Origin: Xylocopa sonorina
Taxonomy: Eukaryota; Arthropoda; Insecta; Hymenoptera; Apidae
Direction: 5' to 3'
Assembly (NCBI RefSeq): GCF_050948175.1
Contig: NW_027490182.1
Span: 806,001 to 870,000 of the forward strand
DNA: 64,000 nt
Positions 24,411 to 38,032 of this stretch are shown one piece after another. The position numbers and the translations under genes are program-made. The notes under the pieces are model-generated. The model had not been told where the DNA came from. It saw only the letters and a list, made by a program, of their open reading frames with translations, and searched no databases. Each line of letters opens with the position of its first letter. Within the stretch, counting starts at the first letter, position 1.

Positions 24411-27400
24411 TACGTCGTATTCACCTCAAAAGAATGTAAATGCGACACTTCCTTGCTAGGAAATAGCGTTTCCAGATGACAACGTATCGAAAGAATAGAG
24501 TTCTAATACTTCTTAAAACGATATGTCGCATTTCATTTCTATGTTTCATGATCAGATATAATATTCATTGCGAAGTGTCATGTATACCTCGTATTCGCTT
24601 CAAAAGGATGTAAATGCGACACTTCCTTGCTAGGAAATATTGTTTCAAGATGTCTACGTATCGTAGCAACAGAGTTCTAACGCTTCTTAAAACGCGATAT
24701 CGCATCTCACTCCTATGTTTCATGATAAGATATAATATTCATTGCAATGTGTCATGTATACCTCGTATTCACTTCAAAAGAATGTAAATGCGACACTTCC
24801 ATGCTAGGAAATAGTGTTTGCAGATGTCTACGTATCGTAGCAATAGAGTTCTAATGCTTCTTAGAACGCAATATCGCTTCTCACTTCTATGTTTCATGAT
24901 AAGATATAATATTCATTATGAAGTGTCATGTATACCTCGTATTCACTTCAAAAGAATGTAATTGCGACACTTCCCTGCTAGGAATCAGATTTTGCAGATG
25001 TCTACGTATCGAAGCAATAGGGTTCTACTGCTTCTCAAAACGCGATGTCGCATCTCATTTCTATGTTTCATGATCAGATATAATATTCATTGCGAAGTGT
25101 CATGTATACCTCGTATTCACTTCAGAAGAATGTAAATGCGACACTTCCTTGCTAGGAAATAGCGTTTGCAGATGTCTACGTATCGTAGCAATAGAGTTCT
25201 AATGCTTCCTAAAACGCGATATCGCATCTCACTTCTATGTTTCATGATATGATATAATATTCATTGCGAAGTGTCATGTATACCTCGATTTCACTTCACA
25301 AGAATGTAAATGCGACACTTCCCTGCTAGGATATATTGTTTGCAGATGTCTACGTATCACAGCAATAGAGTACTAATGCTTCTTAAAACTAGATGTCGTA
25401 TTTCATTTCTATGTTTCGTGATAAGATATAATATTCATTGTGGAGTATTATGTATACCTCGTATTCACTTCAAAAGAATGTAAATGCGACACTTCCTTGC
25501 TAGGAAATAACATTTCCAGATGTCTACGCATCGTAGCAATAGAGTTCTAGCGCTTCTTAAATCGCGATGTCGCATCTCACTTCTATGTTTCGTGATAAGA
25601 TAAAATATTCATTAGAGAGTGTTATGTATACCTCGTATTAATATCAAAAGAATGTAAATGCGACACTTCCTTGCTAGGAAATAGCGTTTGCAGATGTCTA
25701 CGTATCACAGCAATAGAGTACTAATGCTTCTTAAAACTAGATGTCGTATTTCATTTCTATGTTTCGTGATAAGATATAATATTCATTGTGGAGTATTATG
25801 TATACCTCGTATTCACTTCAAAAGAATATAAATGCGACACTTCCTTGCTAGGAAATAACATTTCCAGATGTCTACGCATCGTAGCTATAGAGTTCTAGCG
25901 CTTCTTAAATCGCGATTTCGCATCTCACTTCTATGTTTCGTGATAAGATAAAATATTCATTGGAGAGTGTTATGTATACCTCGTATTCACTTCAAAAGAA
26001 TGTAAATGCGACACTTCCATGCTAGGAAATAGCGTTTGCAGATGTCTACGTATCGTAGCAATAGAGTTCTAATGCTTCTTAGAACTCAATATCGCTTCTC
26101 ACTTCTATGTTTCATGATAAGATATAATATTCATTGCGAAGTGTCATGTATACCTCGTATTCACTTCAGAAGAATGTAAATGCGACACTTCCTTGCTAGG
26201 AAATAGCGTTTGCAGATGTCTACGTATCGTAGCAATAGAGTTCTAATGCTTCCTAAAACGCGATATCGCATCTCACTTCTATGTTTCATGATATGATATA
26301 ATATTCATTGCGAAGTGTCATGTATACCTCGATTTCACTTCACAAGAATGTAAATGCGACACTTCCCTGCTAGGATATATTGTTTGCAGATGTCTACGTA
26401 TCACAGCAATAGAGTACTAATGCTTCTTAAAACTAGATGTCGTATTTCATTTCTATGTTTCGTGATAAGATATAATATTCATTGTGGAGTATTATGTATA
26501 CCTCGTATTCACTTCAATAGAATGTAAATGCGACACTTCCGTGCGAGGAAATAGCGTTTGCAGATGTCTACGTATCGTAACAATAGAGTTCTAATGCTTC
26601 TTAAAACGAGATGTCGCATTTCAATTCTATGTTTCGTGATAAGATATAATATTCATTTTGGAGTGTTATGTATACCTCGTATTCACTTCAAAAGAATGTA
26701 AATGCGACACTTACATTCTAGAAAATAGTGTTTGCAGATGTCTACGCATCGTAGCAATAGAGTTCTAGCGCTTCTTAAATCGCGATATCGCATCTCACTT
26801 CTATGTTTCGTGATAAGATATAATATTCATTGCGAAGTGTCATGTATATCTCGTATTCACTTCAAAAGAATGTAAATGCGACACTTCCATGCTAGGATAT
26901 AGCGTTTGCAGATGTCTACGTATCGTAGTAATAGAGTTCCAATGCTTCATAAAACGCGATATCGCATCCCACTTCTATGTTTCATGATAAGATATAATAG
27001 CCATTGCGAAGTGCCATGTATACATCGTATTCACTTCAATGGAATGTAAATGCGACATTTCCTTGCTAGGAAATAGAGTTTGCAGATGTCTACGTATATT
27101 AGCAATAGAGATCTAATGCTTCTCAAAATGCGATATAGCACCTCATTCCTATGCTTCATGATAAGCTATAATATTCATTGCGAAGTGTCATTTATACCTC
27201 GTATTCACTTCAAAAGATTGTAAATGCGACACTTGCATGCTAGAAAATAGCGTTTGCAGATGTCTACGTATCGTAGCAATAGAGTTCTAATGCCACATAA
27301 AATGAGATGTCGCATTTCATATCTGTGTTTCGTAATAAGATATAATATTCATTGTGTAATGTTATGTATACCTCGTTTTCACTTCAACAGAATGTAAATG

Positions 27401-30400
27401 CGACTCTTCCATGCTAGGAAATAGCCTTTGCAGATGTCTACGTATCGTAGCAATAGAGTTCTAATGCTTCTTAGAACGCGATATCGCATCTCACTTCTAT
27501 GTTTCATGATAAGATATAATATCCATTGCGAAGTGCCATGTATACCTCGTATTCACTTCAATGGAATGTAAATGCGACATTTCCTTGCTAGGAATTAGAG
27601 TATGCAGATGCCTACGTATATTAGCAATAGAGTTCTAATGCTTCTCAAAACGCGATATAGCACCTCATTCCTATGCTTCATGATAAGATATAATATTCAT
27701 TGCGAAGTGTTATGTATACCTCGTATTATCTTCAAAAGAATGTAAATGCGGCACTTCCATGCTAGGAAATAGCGTTTGCAGATGTCTACGTATCTTAGCA
27801 ATAGAGTTCTAATGCTTCTTAGAACGCGATATCGCATCTCACCTCTATCTTTTATGATAAGATATAATATCCATTGCGAAGTGCCATGTATACCTCGTAT
27901 TCACTTCAATGGAATGTAAATGCGACATTTCCTTGCTAGGAAATAGAGTTTGCAGATGTCTACGTATATTAGCAATAGAGTTCTAATGCTTCTCAAAACG
28001 CGATATAGCACCTCATTCCTATGCTTCATGATAAGATCTAATATTCATTGCGAAGTGTTATGTATACCTCGTATTATCTTCAAAAGAATGTAAATGCGGC
28101 ACTTCCATGCTAGGATATAGCGTTTGCGGATGTCTACGTATCGTAGCAATAGAGTTCTAATGCTTCTTAAAATGAGAAGTCGTATTTCATTTCTATGTTT
28201 CGTAATAAGATATAATACTCATTGCGTAATGTTATGTATACCTCGTATTCACTTCAGTGCAATGTAAGTGCGACATTTCCATGGTAGGAAATAGAGTTTG
28301 CAGATGTCTACGTATATTAGCAATGGAGTACTAATGCTTCTCAAAACGCAATATAGCACCTCATTCCTATGTTTCATGATAATATATAATATTCATTGCG
28401 AAGTGTCATGTATATCTCGTATTCACTTCAAAAGAATGTAAATGCGACACTTTCATGCTAGGAAATAGCGCTTGAGATGTCTACGTATCGTAGCAATAGA
28501 GTTCTAATGCTTCTTAAAACGCGATATTGCATCTCACTGCTATGTTCCATGATAAGATATAATATTCATTATGGAGGGTTATGTATACCTCGTATTCACT
28601 TCAAAAGAATGTAAATGCGACTCTTCCATGCTAGGAAATAGCCTTTGCAGATGTCTACGTATCGTAGCAATAGAGTGCTAATGCTTCTTAGAACGCGATA
28701 TCGCATCTCACTTCTATGTTTCGCGATAAGATATAATATTCATTGTGGAGTGTTATGTATACCTCGTATTGACTTCAAAAGAAAGTAAATGCGACACTTC
28801 CTTGCTATGAAATAACATTTGCTGATGTCTACGCATCGTAGCAATAGAGTTCTTGTGCTTCTTAAACAGCGATATCGCATTTCACTTCTATGTTTCGAGA
28901 TAAGATATAATATTCATTGCGAAGTGTTATGTATACCTCGTATTATCTTCAAAAGAATGTAAATGCGGCACTTCCATGCTAGGATATAGCGTTTGCAGAT
29001 GTCTACGTATGGTAGCAATAGAGTTCTAATGCTTCTTAAGATGAGAAGTCGTATTTTATTTCTATGTTTCGAGATAAGATATAATATTCATTGCGAAGTG
29101 TCATCTATACCTCGTATTCACTTCAAAAGAATGTAAATGCGACACTTCCTTGCTAGGAAATAGCGTTTCCAGATGACCACGTATCGTAAGAATGGAGTTC
29201 TAATAATTCTTAAAACGAGATATCGCATCTCACTTCTATGCTTCATGATAAGATATAATACCCATTGCGAAGTGCCATGTATACCTCGTATTCACTTCAA
29301 AGGAATGTAAATGCGTCACTTCCATGCTAGGAAATAGCGTTTGCAGATGTCTACGTATCACAGCAATGCGGTACTAATGCTTCTTAAAGCGAGATGTCGT
29401 ATTTCATTTCTATGTTTCGTAATAAGATATAATATTCATTGTGTAATGTTATGTATACCTCGTATTCACTACAATGGTATGTAAGTGCGACATTTCCATG
29501 GTAGGAAATAGAGTTTGCAGATGTCTACGTATATTAGCAATAGAGTTCTAATGCTTCTCAATACGCAATATGGCACCTCATTCCTATGTTTCATGATAAT
29601 ATATAATAATCATTGCGAAGTGTCATGTATATCTCGTATTCACTTCAAAAGAATCTAAATGCGACACTTTCATGCTAGGAAATAGCGTTTGCAGATGTCT
29701 ACGTATCGTAGCAATAGAGTTCTAATGCTTCTTAAAACGCGATATCGCATCTCACTGCTATGTTCCATGATAAGATGTAATATTCATTATGGAGTGTTAT
29801 GTATACCTCGTATTCACTTCAAAAGGATGTAAATGCGACCCTTCCATGCTAGGAAATAGCCTTTGCAGATGTCTACGTATCGTAGCAATAGAGTTCTAGT
29901 GCTTCTTAGAACGCGATATCGCATCTCACTTCCATGTTTCATGATAAGACATAATATTCCTTGCGAAGTGTCATGTATACCTCGTATTCACTTCAACAGA
30001 ATGTAAATGCGATACTTGCATGCTAGGAAATATTGCTTGCAGATGTCTACGTATCGTAGCAATAGAGTTTTAGTGCTTCTTAAACAGCCATATCGCATTT
30101 CACTTCTACGTTTCATGATAAGATATAATATTCATTGCGAAGTGTTATGTATACCTCGTATGATCTTCAAAAGAATGTAATTGCGACACTTCCCTGCTAG
30201 GAAGTAGAGTTTGCAGATGTCTACGTATCGAAGCAATAGGGTTCTAATGCTTCTCAAAACGCGATGTCGCATCTCACTCCCATGTTTCATGATACGATAT
30301 AATATTCATTGCGAAGTGCCATGTATACCTCGTATTAGCTTGAAAAGGATGTAAATGCGAGAACTTGCATTCTAGGAAATAGCGTTTGCAGATGTCTACG

Positions 30401-30782
30401 TATCGTAGCAATAGAGTTCTAATGCTTCTTAAAACGCGATATCGCATCTCACTTCTATGTTTCATGATAAGGTATAATATTCATTGCGACGTGTAATGTA
30501 TACCTCGTATTCACTTAAAGCGAATCTAAATGCGACACCACCATGCTAGGATATAGCGTTTGCAGATGTCTACGTATCGTAGCAATAGAGTTCTAGTGCT
30601 TCTTAAAACGAGATACAGCATCCCACTTCTATGTTTCATGATAAGATATAATATTCATTGGGAAGTGTCATGTATACCTCGATTTCACTTCACAAGAATG
30701 TAAATGCGACACTTACATGCTAGGAAATAGCGTTTGCAGATGTCCACGTATCGTAGCAATAGAGTTCTAATGCTTCTTAAAA

Positions 30783-32870
30783 CGCGATATCGCATCTCAC
30801 CTCTATGTTTCATGATAAGATATAATATTCATTGCGAAGTGTCATGTATACCTCGTATTCACTTCAAAAGAATGTAAATGCGACACTTCCATGCTAGGAA
30901 ATAGCATTTGCAGATGTCAACGTATCGTAGCAATAGAGTTCTAATGCTTCTTAAAACGAGTTGTCGCATTTCATTTCTATGTTTCGTAATTAGATGTAAT
31001 ATTCATTGTGGAGTGTTATGTATACCTCGTATTCACTTCAAAAGGATGCAAGTGCGACACTTCCTTGCTATTAAATATTGTTTGCAGATGTCTACTTATC
31101 GTAGCAATAGAACTTTAATGCTTCTCAAAACGCGATATCGCAACTCACTCCTATGTTTCATGATAAGATATAACATTCATTGCGAAGTGTCATGTATATC
31201 TCGTATTCACTTCAAAAGAATGTAAATGCGAAACATCCATGCTAGGAAATAGCGTTTGCAGATGACTACATATCGTAGCAATAGAGTTCTAATGCTTCTC
31301 AAAACGCAATATAGCACCTCATTTCTATGTTTCGTGACAAGATATAATATTCATTGTGGAGTGTTATGTATACCTCGTACTCACTTCAAAAGAATGTAAT
31401 TGCGACACTTCCCTGCTAGGAAGTAGAGTTTGCAGATGTCTACGTATCGAAGCATTAGGTTTCTAATGCTTCTCAAAACGCGATATCGCATCTCACTTCT
31501 ATGTTTCATGATAAGATATAATATTCATTGCGAAGTGTCATGTATACCTCGTATTCACTTCAAAAGAATGTAAATGCGACACTTCCATGCTAGGAAATAG
31601 CATTTGCAGATGTCAACGTATCGTAGCAATAGAGTTCTAATGCTTCTTAAAACGAGTTGTCGCATTTCATTTCTATGTTTCGTAATAAGATGTAATATTC
31701 ATTGTGGAGTGTTATGTATACCTCGTATTCACTTCAAAAGGATGCAAGTGCGACACTTCCTTGCTAGGAAATATTGTTTGCAGATGTCTACTTATCGTAG
31801 CAATAGAACTTTAATGCTTCTCAAAACGCGATATCGCAACTCACTCCTATGTTTCATGATAAGATATAATATTCATTGCGAAGTGTCATGTATATCTCGT
31901 ATTCACTTCAAAAGAATGTAAATGCGAAACATCCATGCTAGGAAATAGCGTTTGCAGATGACTACATATCGTAGCAATAGAGTTCTAATGCTTCTCAAAA
32001 CGCAATATAGCACCTCATTTCTATGTTTCGTGACAAGATATAATATTCATTGTGGAGTGTTATGTATACCTCGTACTCACTTCAAAAGAATGTAATTGCG
32101 ACACTTCCCTGCTAGGAAGTAGAGTTTGCAGATGTCTACGTATCGAAGCATTAGGTTTCTAATGCTTCTCAAAACGCGATATCGCATCTCACTTCTATGT
32201 TTCATGATAAGATATAATATTCATTGCGAAGTGTCATGTATACCTCGTATTCACTTCAAAAGAATGTAAATGCGACACTTCCATGCTAGGAAATAGCATT
32301 TGCAGATGTCAACGTATCGTAGCAATAGAGTTCTAATGCTTCTTAAAACGAGTTGTCGCATTTCATTTCTATGTTTCGTAATAAGATGTAATATTCATTG
32401 TGGAGTGTTATGTATACCTCGTATTCACTTCAAAAGGATGCAAGTGCGACACTTCCTTGCTAGGAAATATTGTTTGCAGATGTCTACTTATCGTAGCAAT
32501 AGAACTTTAATGCTTCTCAAAACGCGATATCGCAACTCACTCCTATGTTTCATGATAAGATATAATATTCATTGCGAAGTGTCATGTATATCTCGTATTC
32601 ACTTCAAAAGAATGTAAATGCGAAACATCCATGCTAGGAAATAGCGTTTGCAGATGACTACATATCGTAGCAATAGAGTTCTAATGCTTCTCAAAACGCA
32701 ATATAGCACCTCATTTCTATGTTTCGTGACAAGATATAATATTCATTGTGGAGTGTTATGTATACCTCGTACTCACTTCAAAAGAATGTAATTGCGACAC
32801 TTCCCTGCTAGGAAGTAGAGTTTGCAGATGTCTACGTATCGAAGCATTAGGTTTCTAATGCTTCTCAAAA
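30783..32870 (-). repeat. 4-monomer (696 bp) higher-order repeat, 3 copies
   Basis: Three consecutive units of exactly 696 bp (4 x 174), nearly identical over their whole length. Markers such as CATTTGCAGATGTCAACG, GAACTTTAATGCTTCTC and GCGAAACATCCATGC recur at 696-bp spacing (for example 30908, 31604 and 32300 for one marker). Monomers within a unit differ far more from each other than units do, which is the hallmark of a higher-order repeat. Confidence 0.9.
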
Positions 32871-35800
32871 CGCGATATCGCATCTCACTTCTATGTTTCA
32901 TGATAAGATATAATATTCATTGCGAAGTGTCATGTATACCTCGTATTCACTTCAAAAGAATGTAAATGCGACACTTTCTTGCTGGGAAATAGCGATGGCA
33001 AATGTCTACGTATCGAAGCAATAGAGTTCTAATGCTTCTTAAAACGAGATATCGCATCTCGTTAGTATGTTTCATGATAAGATATAATATTCATAGGGAG
33101 GTGTTATGTATAGCTCGTATTCACCTCAAATGAAAGTAGATGCGACACTTCCTTGCTAGTATATTGCGTTTGCAGTTGTCTAGGTATCGAAGCAATGGAG
33201 TTCTAATGCTTCTTAAAACGCGATATCGCATCTCATTTCTATGTTGCATGATAAGATATAATATTAATTGCGAAGTGTTATGTATACCTCGTCCACACTA
33301 CAAAAGAATGTAAATGTCATACATCCTTGCTAGGCTATGCGTTTCCATGTGTCTAGGTATCGAAGCAATGGAGTTCTAAAGCTTCTTAAAACGCGATATC
33401 GCATCACATTTCTATGTTTCTTGACAAGATATAATATTCATTGCGAAATTTTAGGTATGCCTCGTCTGCACTTCAAAGGTATGTAAATGCGACACTTCCA
33501 TGCTAGGAAATAGCATTTGCAGATGTCAACGTATCGTAGCAATAGAGTTCTAATGCTTCTTAAAACGAGTTGTCGCATTTCATTTCTATGTTTCGTAATA
33601 AGATGTAATATTCATTGTGGAGTGTTATGTATACCTCGTATTCACTTCAAAAGGATGCAAGTGCGACACTTCCTTGCTAGGAAATATTGTTTGCAGATGT
33701 CTACTTATCGTAGCAATAGAACTTTAATGCTTCTCAAAACGCGATATCGCAACGCACTCCTATGTTTCATGATAAGATATAATATTCATTGCGAAGTGTC
33801 ATGTATATCTCGTATTCACTTCAAAAGAATGTAAATGCGAAACATCCATGCTAGGAAATAGCGTTTGCAGATGACTACATATCGTAGCAATAGAGTTCTA
33901 ATGCTTCTCAAAACGCAATATAGCACCTCATTTCTATGTTTCGTGACAAGATATAATATTCATTGTGGAGTGTTATGTATACCTCGTACTCACTTCAAAA
34001 GAATGTAATTGCGACACTTCCCTGCTAGGAAGTAGAGTTTGCAGATGTCTACGTATCGAAGCATTAGGTTTCTAATGCTTCTCAAAACGCGATATCGCAT
34101 CTCACTTCTATGTTTCATGATAAGATATAATATTCATTGCGAAGTGTCATGTATACCTCGTATTCACTTCAAAAGAATGTAATTGCGACACTTTCTTGCT
34201 GGGAAATAGCGATGGCAGATGTCTACGTATCGAAGCAATAGAGTTCTAATGCTTCTTAAAACGAGATATCGCATCTCGTTAGTATGTTTCATGATAAGAT
34301 ATAATATTCATAGGGAGGTGTTATGTATAGCTCGTATTCACCGCAAATGAATGTAGATGCGACACTTCCTTGCTAGTATATAGCGTTTGCATTTGTCTAG
34401 GTATCGAAGCAATGGAGTTCTAATGCTTCTTAAAACGCGATATCGCATCTCATTTCTATGTTGCATGATAAGATATAATATTAATTGCGAAGTGTTATGT
34501 ATACCTCGTCCACACTACAAAAGAATGTAAATGTCATACATCCTTGCTAGGCTATGCGTTTCCATGTGTCTAGGTATCGAAGCAATGGAGTTCTAAAGCT
34601 TCTTAAAACGCGATATCGCATCACATTTCTATGTTTCTTGACAAGATATAATATTCATTGCGAAATTTTAGGTATGCCTCGTCTGCACTTCAAAGGTATG
34701 TAAATGCGACACTTCCATGCTAGGAAATAGCATTTGCAGATGTCAACGTATCGTAGCAATAGAGTTCTAATGCTTCTTAAAACGAGTTGTCGCATTTCAT
34801 TTCTATGTTTCGTAATAAGATGTAATATTCATTGTGGAGTGTTATGTATACCTCGTATTCACTTCAAAAGGATGCAAGTGCGACACTTCCTTGCTACGAA
34901 ATATTGTTTGCAGATGTCTACTTATCGTAGCAATAGAACTTTAATGCTTCTCAAAACGCGATATCGCAACTCACTCCTATGTTTCATGATAAGATATAAT
35001 ATTCATTGCGAAGTGTCATGTATATCTCGTATTCACTTCAAAAGAATGTAAATGCGAAACATCCATGCTAGGAAATAGCGTTTGCAGATGACTACATATC
35101 GTAGCAATAGAGTTCTAATGCTTCTCAAAACGCAATATAGCACCTCATTTCTATGTTTCGTGACAAGATATAATATTCATTGTGGAGTGTTATGTATACC
35201 TCGTACTCACTTCAAAAGAATGTAATTGCGACACTTCCCTGCTAGGAAGTAGAGTTTGCAGATGTCTACGTATCGAAGCATTAGGTTTCTAATGCTTCTC
35301 AAAACGCGATATCGCATCTCACTTCTATGTTTCATGATAAGATATAATATTCATTGCGAAGTGTCATGTATACCTCGTATTCGCTTCAAAAGAATGTAAA
35401 TGCGACACTTTCTTGCTGGGAAATAGCGATGGCAGATGTCTACGTATCGAAGCAATAGAGTTCTAATGCTTCTTAAAACGAGATATCGCATCTCGTTAGT
35501 ATGTTTCATGATAGGATATAATATTCATAGGGAGGTGTTATGTATAGCTCGTATTCACCTCAAATGAATGTAGATGCGACACTTCCTTGCTAGTATATAG
35601 CGTTTGCAGTTGTCTAGGTATCGAAGCAATGGAGTTCTAATGCTTCTTAAAACGCGATATCGCATCTCATTTCTATGTTGCATGATAAGATATAATATTA
35701 ATTGCGAAGTGTTATGTATACCTCGTCCACACTACAAAAGAATGTAAATGTCATACATCCTTGCTAGGCTATGCGTTTCCATGTGTCTAGGTATCGAAGC

Positions 35801-35920
35801 AATGGAGTTCTAAAGCTTCTTAAAACGCGATATCGCATCACATTTCTATGTTTCTTGACAAGATATAATATTCATTGCGAAATTTTAGGTATGCCTCGTC
35901 TGCACTTCAAAGGTATGTAA
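32300..35920 (-). repeat. 7-monomer (1217 bp) higher-order repeat, about 3 copies
   Basis: The marker CAGATGTCAACGTATCG at about 32300 recurs at 33517 and 34734, spacing 1217 bp (7 monomers). Each unit consists of the 4-monomer unit just upstream plus three extra edge-type monomers (with TTTCTTGCTGGGAAATAGCG, TAGTATAT and GTCATACATCCTTGC). The array therefore grew in two steps: the tetramer first, then a heptamer that swallowed it. It ends near 35920 where sequence diverges. Confidence 0.9.
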
Positions 35921-36500
35921 ATGCTACACATTCTTGCTAGGAAATGCGTTTCCAGATGCCTACGTATCGAAGCAATAGAGTTCTAGTGCTTCTTAAATGG
36001 CGATACCGCATCTCATTTCTATGTTTCATGATAATATATAATAGTCACTGCGAAGTGTTATGTATACCTCGTCTACACCATAAATAAATGTAAATGCGAC
36101 ACTTCCTTGCTAGGAAATAGCTTCGACAGATGTCTACGTATCGAAGCAATAGAGTTCTAATCCTTCTTAAAACGCGACATGGCATCTCATTTCTATGTTT
36201 CAAGAGAATTTTTAATATTCATTGCGAAGTGTTATGTATGCCTCGTCTATACTTCAAAAGAATGTAAATGCCACACTTCCTTGCTGGGAATTAGGGTCCT
36301 GCAAATGTCTACGTATCGAAGCAATTGAGTTCTAATGCTTCTTAAATCGCGATATCGCATCTCATTTCTATGTTTCATGATAAGATGTAATATTCATTGC
36401 GAATTGTTATGTATACCTCGTCTACACTCCAAAAGAATGTAAATGCCACACTTCCTTGCTCGGAAATAGCGTTTCCATTTGTTTACTTATCGGAGCAGTA

Positions 36501-37146
36501 GAGTTCTATTGCTTCATTCAACACGATGTCGCAAGTCATTTCAATGATTCATGGTAAATTGCAATGTTCTATGCAATATGTTACATTTGTCTGCATCTAG
36601 ACCTTAGAAGGATGTGAATCCTATACTTACTTGCAACAGAATATCGTTTCTAATACTTCATGCAGCGTGATGTCGCATCTCATTTCAACGTTTCAATGCA
36701 AAGAATCTGTAATCATACGTCCATAACATTGTGCTTAACTGTTAGAGGTCTTCAATAGAATGTGAACTATATAATTTTATGCAACGGCATGGCGCTCCGT
36801 AGTGTCTGTCTGTTAAAGCAATCGAGCTAGAATTCTCCATGCAATGCGCTGGCGCATCCCATTTCATCGTTTCAAAGTAAGAATGCTGTAATCTCTTACG
36901 CATAGCTCTATGCTTATCTGCTTTAAAGCTTCATAAGAATGTAAATTCTACAGCTCCATGCAACAGGATTGCCCTTCGTAGTGTCTACATGTCGAGACAA
37001 TAGAGTACTAATGCATTATACAATGCCATGACTCATCTCATTTCAACGTTTCGAATTAAGTAAGCTGTAATCTTCTATGAAAAGCATTATAATTATCTGC
37101 TTCTACTCTACAATAGAATGTGAATTCTATAGATCCAAGCAACAGG
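36501..37146 (-). repeat. Decayed satellite at array edge
   Basis: Monomers become hard to recognise: only traces such as GAGTTCTATTGCTTCATTC, GTGTCTACATGTCGAGACAATAGAG, CATCTCATTTCAACGTTTC and GAATGTGAA recur at roughly monomer spacing. The same decayed stretch is found at 56539-57179 with about 99% identity. Confidence 0.75.
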
Positions 37147-37180
37147 AGGGCAGGCTCTCCACCATCCTGCTGCCTGCCCT
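37147..37180. other. Hairpin, 9-bp perfect stem
   Basis: AGGGCAGGC and GCCTGCCCT are perfect inverted repeats separated by 16 bases. It marks the boundary between decayed satellite and AT-rich DNA. No function is evident. Confidence 0.5.
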
Positions 37181-38032
37181 GATGCGGGCAAAGGATTCCC
37201 AGGGTCACTCAAACCACGACCAACATCTATCTTATACTCTAACCGATTCATCGTTATGCGTTTTCCATTAAGCTTGCCGGGATCAGTGATATTGATTCGC
37301 TCAATCTAAATTATTATTTTCTTTTTAAGTTTCTCGATTTTTTTAGTTTTTCTCACGATATCGTCTATTTCGTTGTACCTTACCCTTACAGTATGGTATA
37401 TAATCTGTTGTTTGATATTTCTAGTATTTCCTCTTAATAAATGCAATGCTTCCACATATTCTCTTTCTCTTTCTCTTTAGTTACATTGTTGTTATTTTAT
37501 GCTTTTCACCCTCCACATTTACTCTCTATACCATCTCGGAACAGGCGTTATACGATTACTGCAGGATGACGCCCCGGTCTCGTTACACCGAGATCGAGTG
37601 TTCTCTCTTGCATCCGTTGATTTATATATGTTATATATTGGAGAATATTTCCTCTTATCCTTTGTATTTTTCGAATGAAATTACATTGACAGAAGTACGA
37701 GCTAGTTCTGCACGCCTATTTGAAACAACATTAAATCACCTTGTTAAACAATAATATATTAAATGTGACTTGGACTTTTAAATTTGAATTTATAAACATC
37801 TAACAGGTAAATATGTTTTTCTTACTATTCATATCATTATACATTCAGTGATTTATTGTGTGCAGTGATTTGATATATTAACTGCTTGATAATATTTTGC
37901 AATGAACTTTGCGTACCAAACATTGTTTTTACTCCTGATGGGAGTGGATAGTTCATCGTTTTATATTCTTATATCGCATTGATTATAAAAGTATATGACA
38001 ACCTTTTTATGCAGTCATGTATAATTATGTAC
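37147..38032. other. AT-rich low-copy DNA with an unidentified 102-codon ORF
   Basis: Non-satellite DNA. It starts with a small perfect hairpin. A 102-codon ORF on + (37446-37754) is also open in the partner copy (57479-57787) with two amino-acid differences (Y to C and E to D). Its N-terminus is hydrophobic (FLFLFSYIVVILCF) and the rest shows no domain I recognise. With 99% DNA identity, conservation of the frame is weak evidence for coding, so I do not call it a gene. The stretch ends at TGTAC, half of the target duplication of the LTR. Confidence 0.5.

Larger units (their letters stand above)
24411..36500 (-). repeat. 174-bp satellite array, - orientation (array 3)
   Basis: About 69 monomers on the minus strand, mostly the core type (ATGTATACCTCGTATTCACTT), changing to the edge type with TCGTCTACACTTC or TCGTCCACACTAC from about 33.2 kb rightwards. 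It contains several higher-order repeats: about 1044 bp (6 monomers) linking 25.1-25.5 kb to 26.1-26.5 kb, dimer-like repeats at 27.0-28.1 kb, and the 696-bp and 1217-bp units listed separately. The five identical-looking 105-codon ORFs at 30.9-35.1 kb are products of these units, not genes. Confidence 0.95.

Noticed and set aside
30908..35051. Five near-identical 105-codon ORFs (and many 60-105-codon ORFs across all arrays)
   Set aside because: They are translations of two or three satellite monomers. Their spacing (696 and 1217 bp) is that of the higher-order repeats, and they begin and end where monomer variants happen to lack stops.
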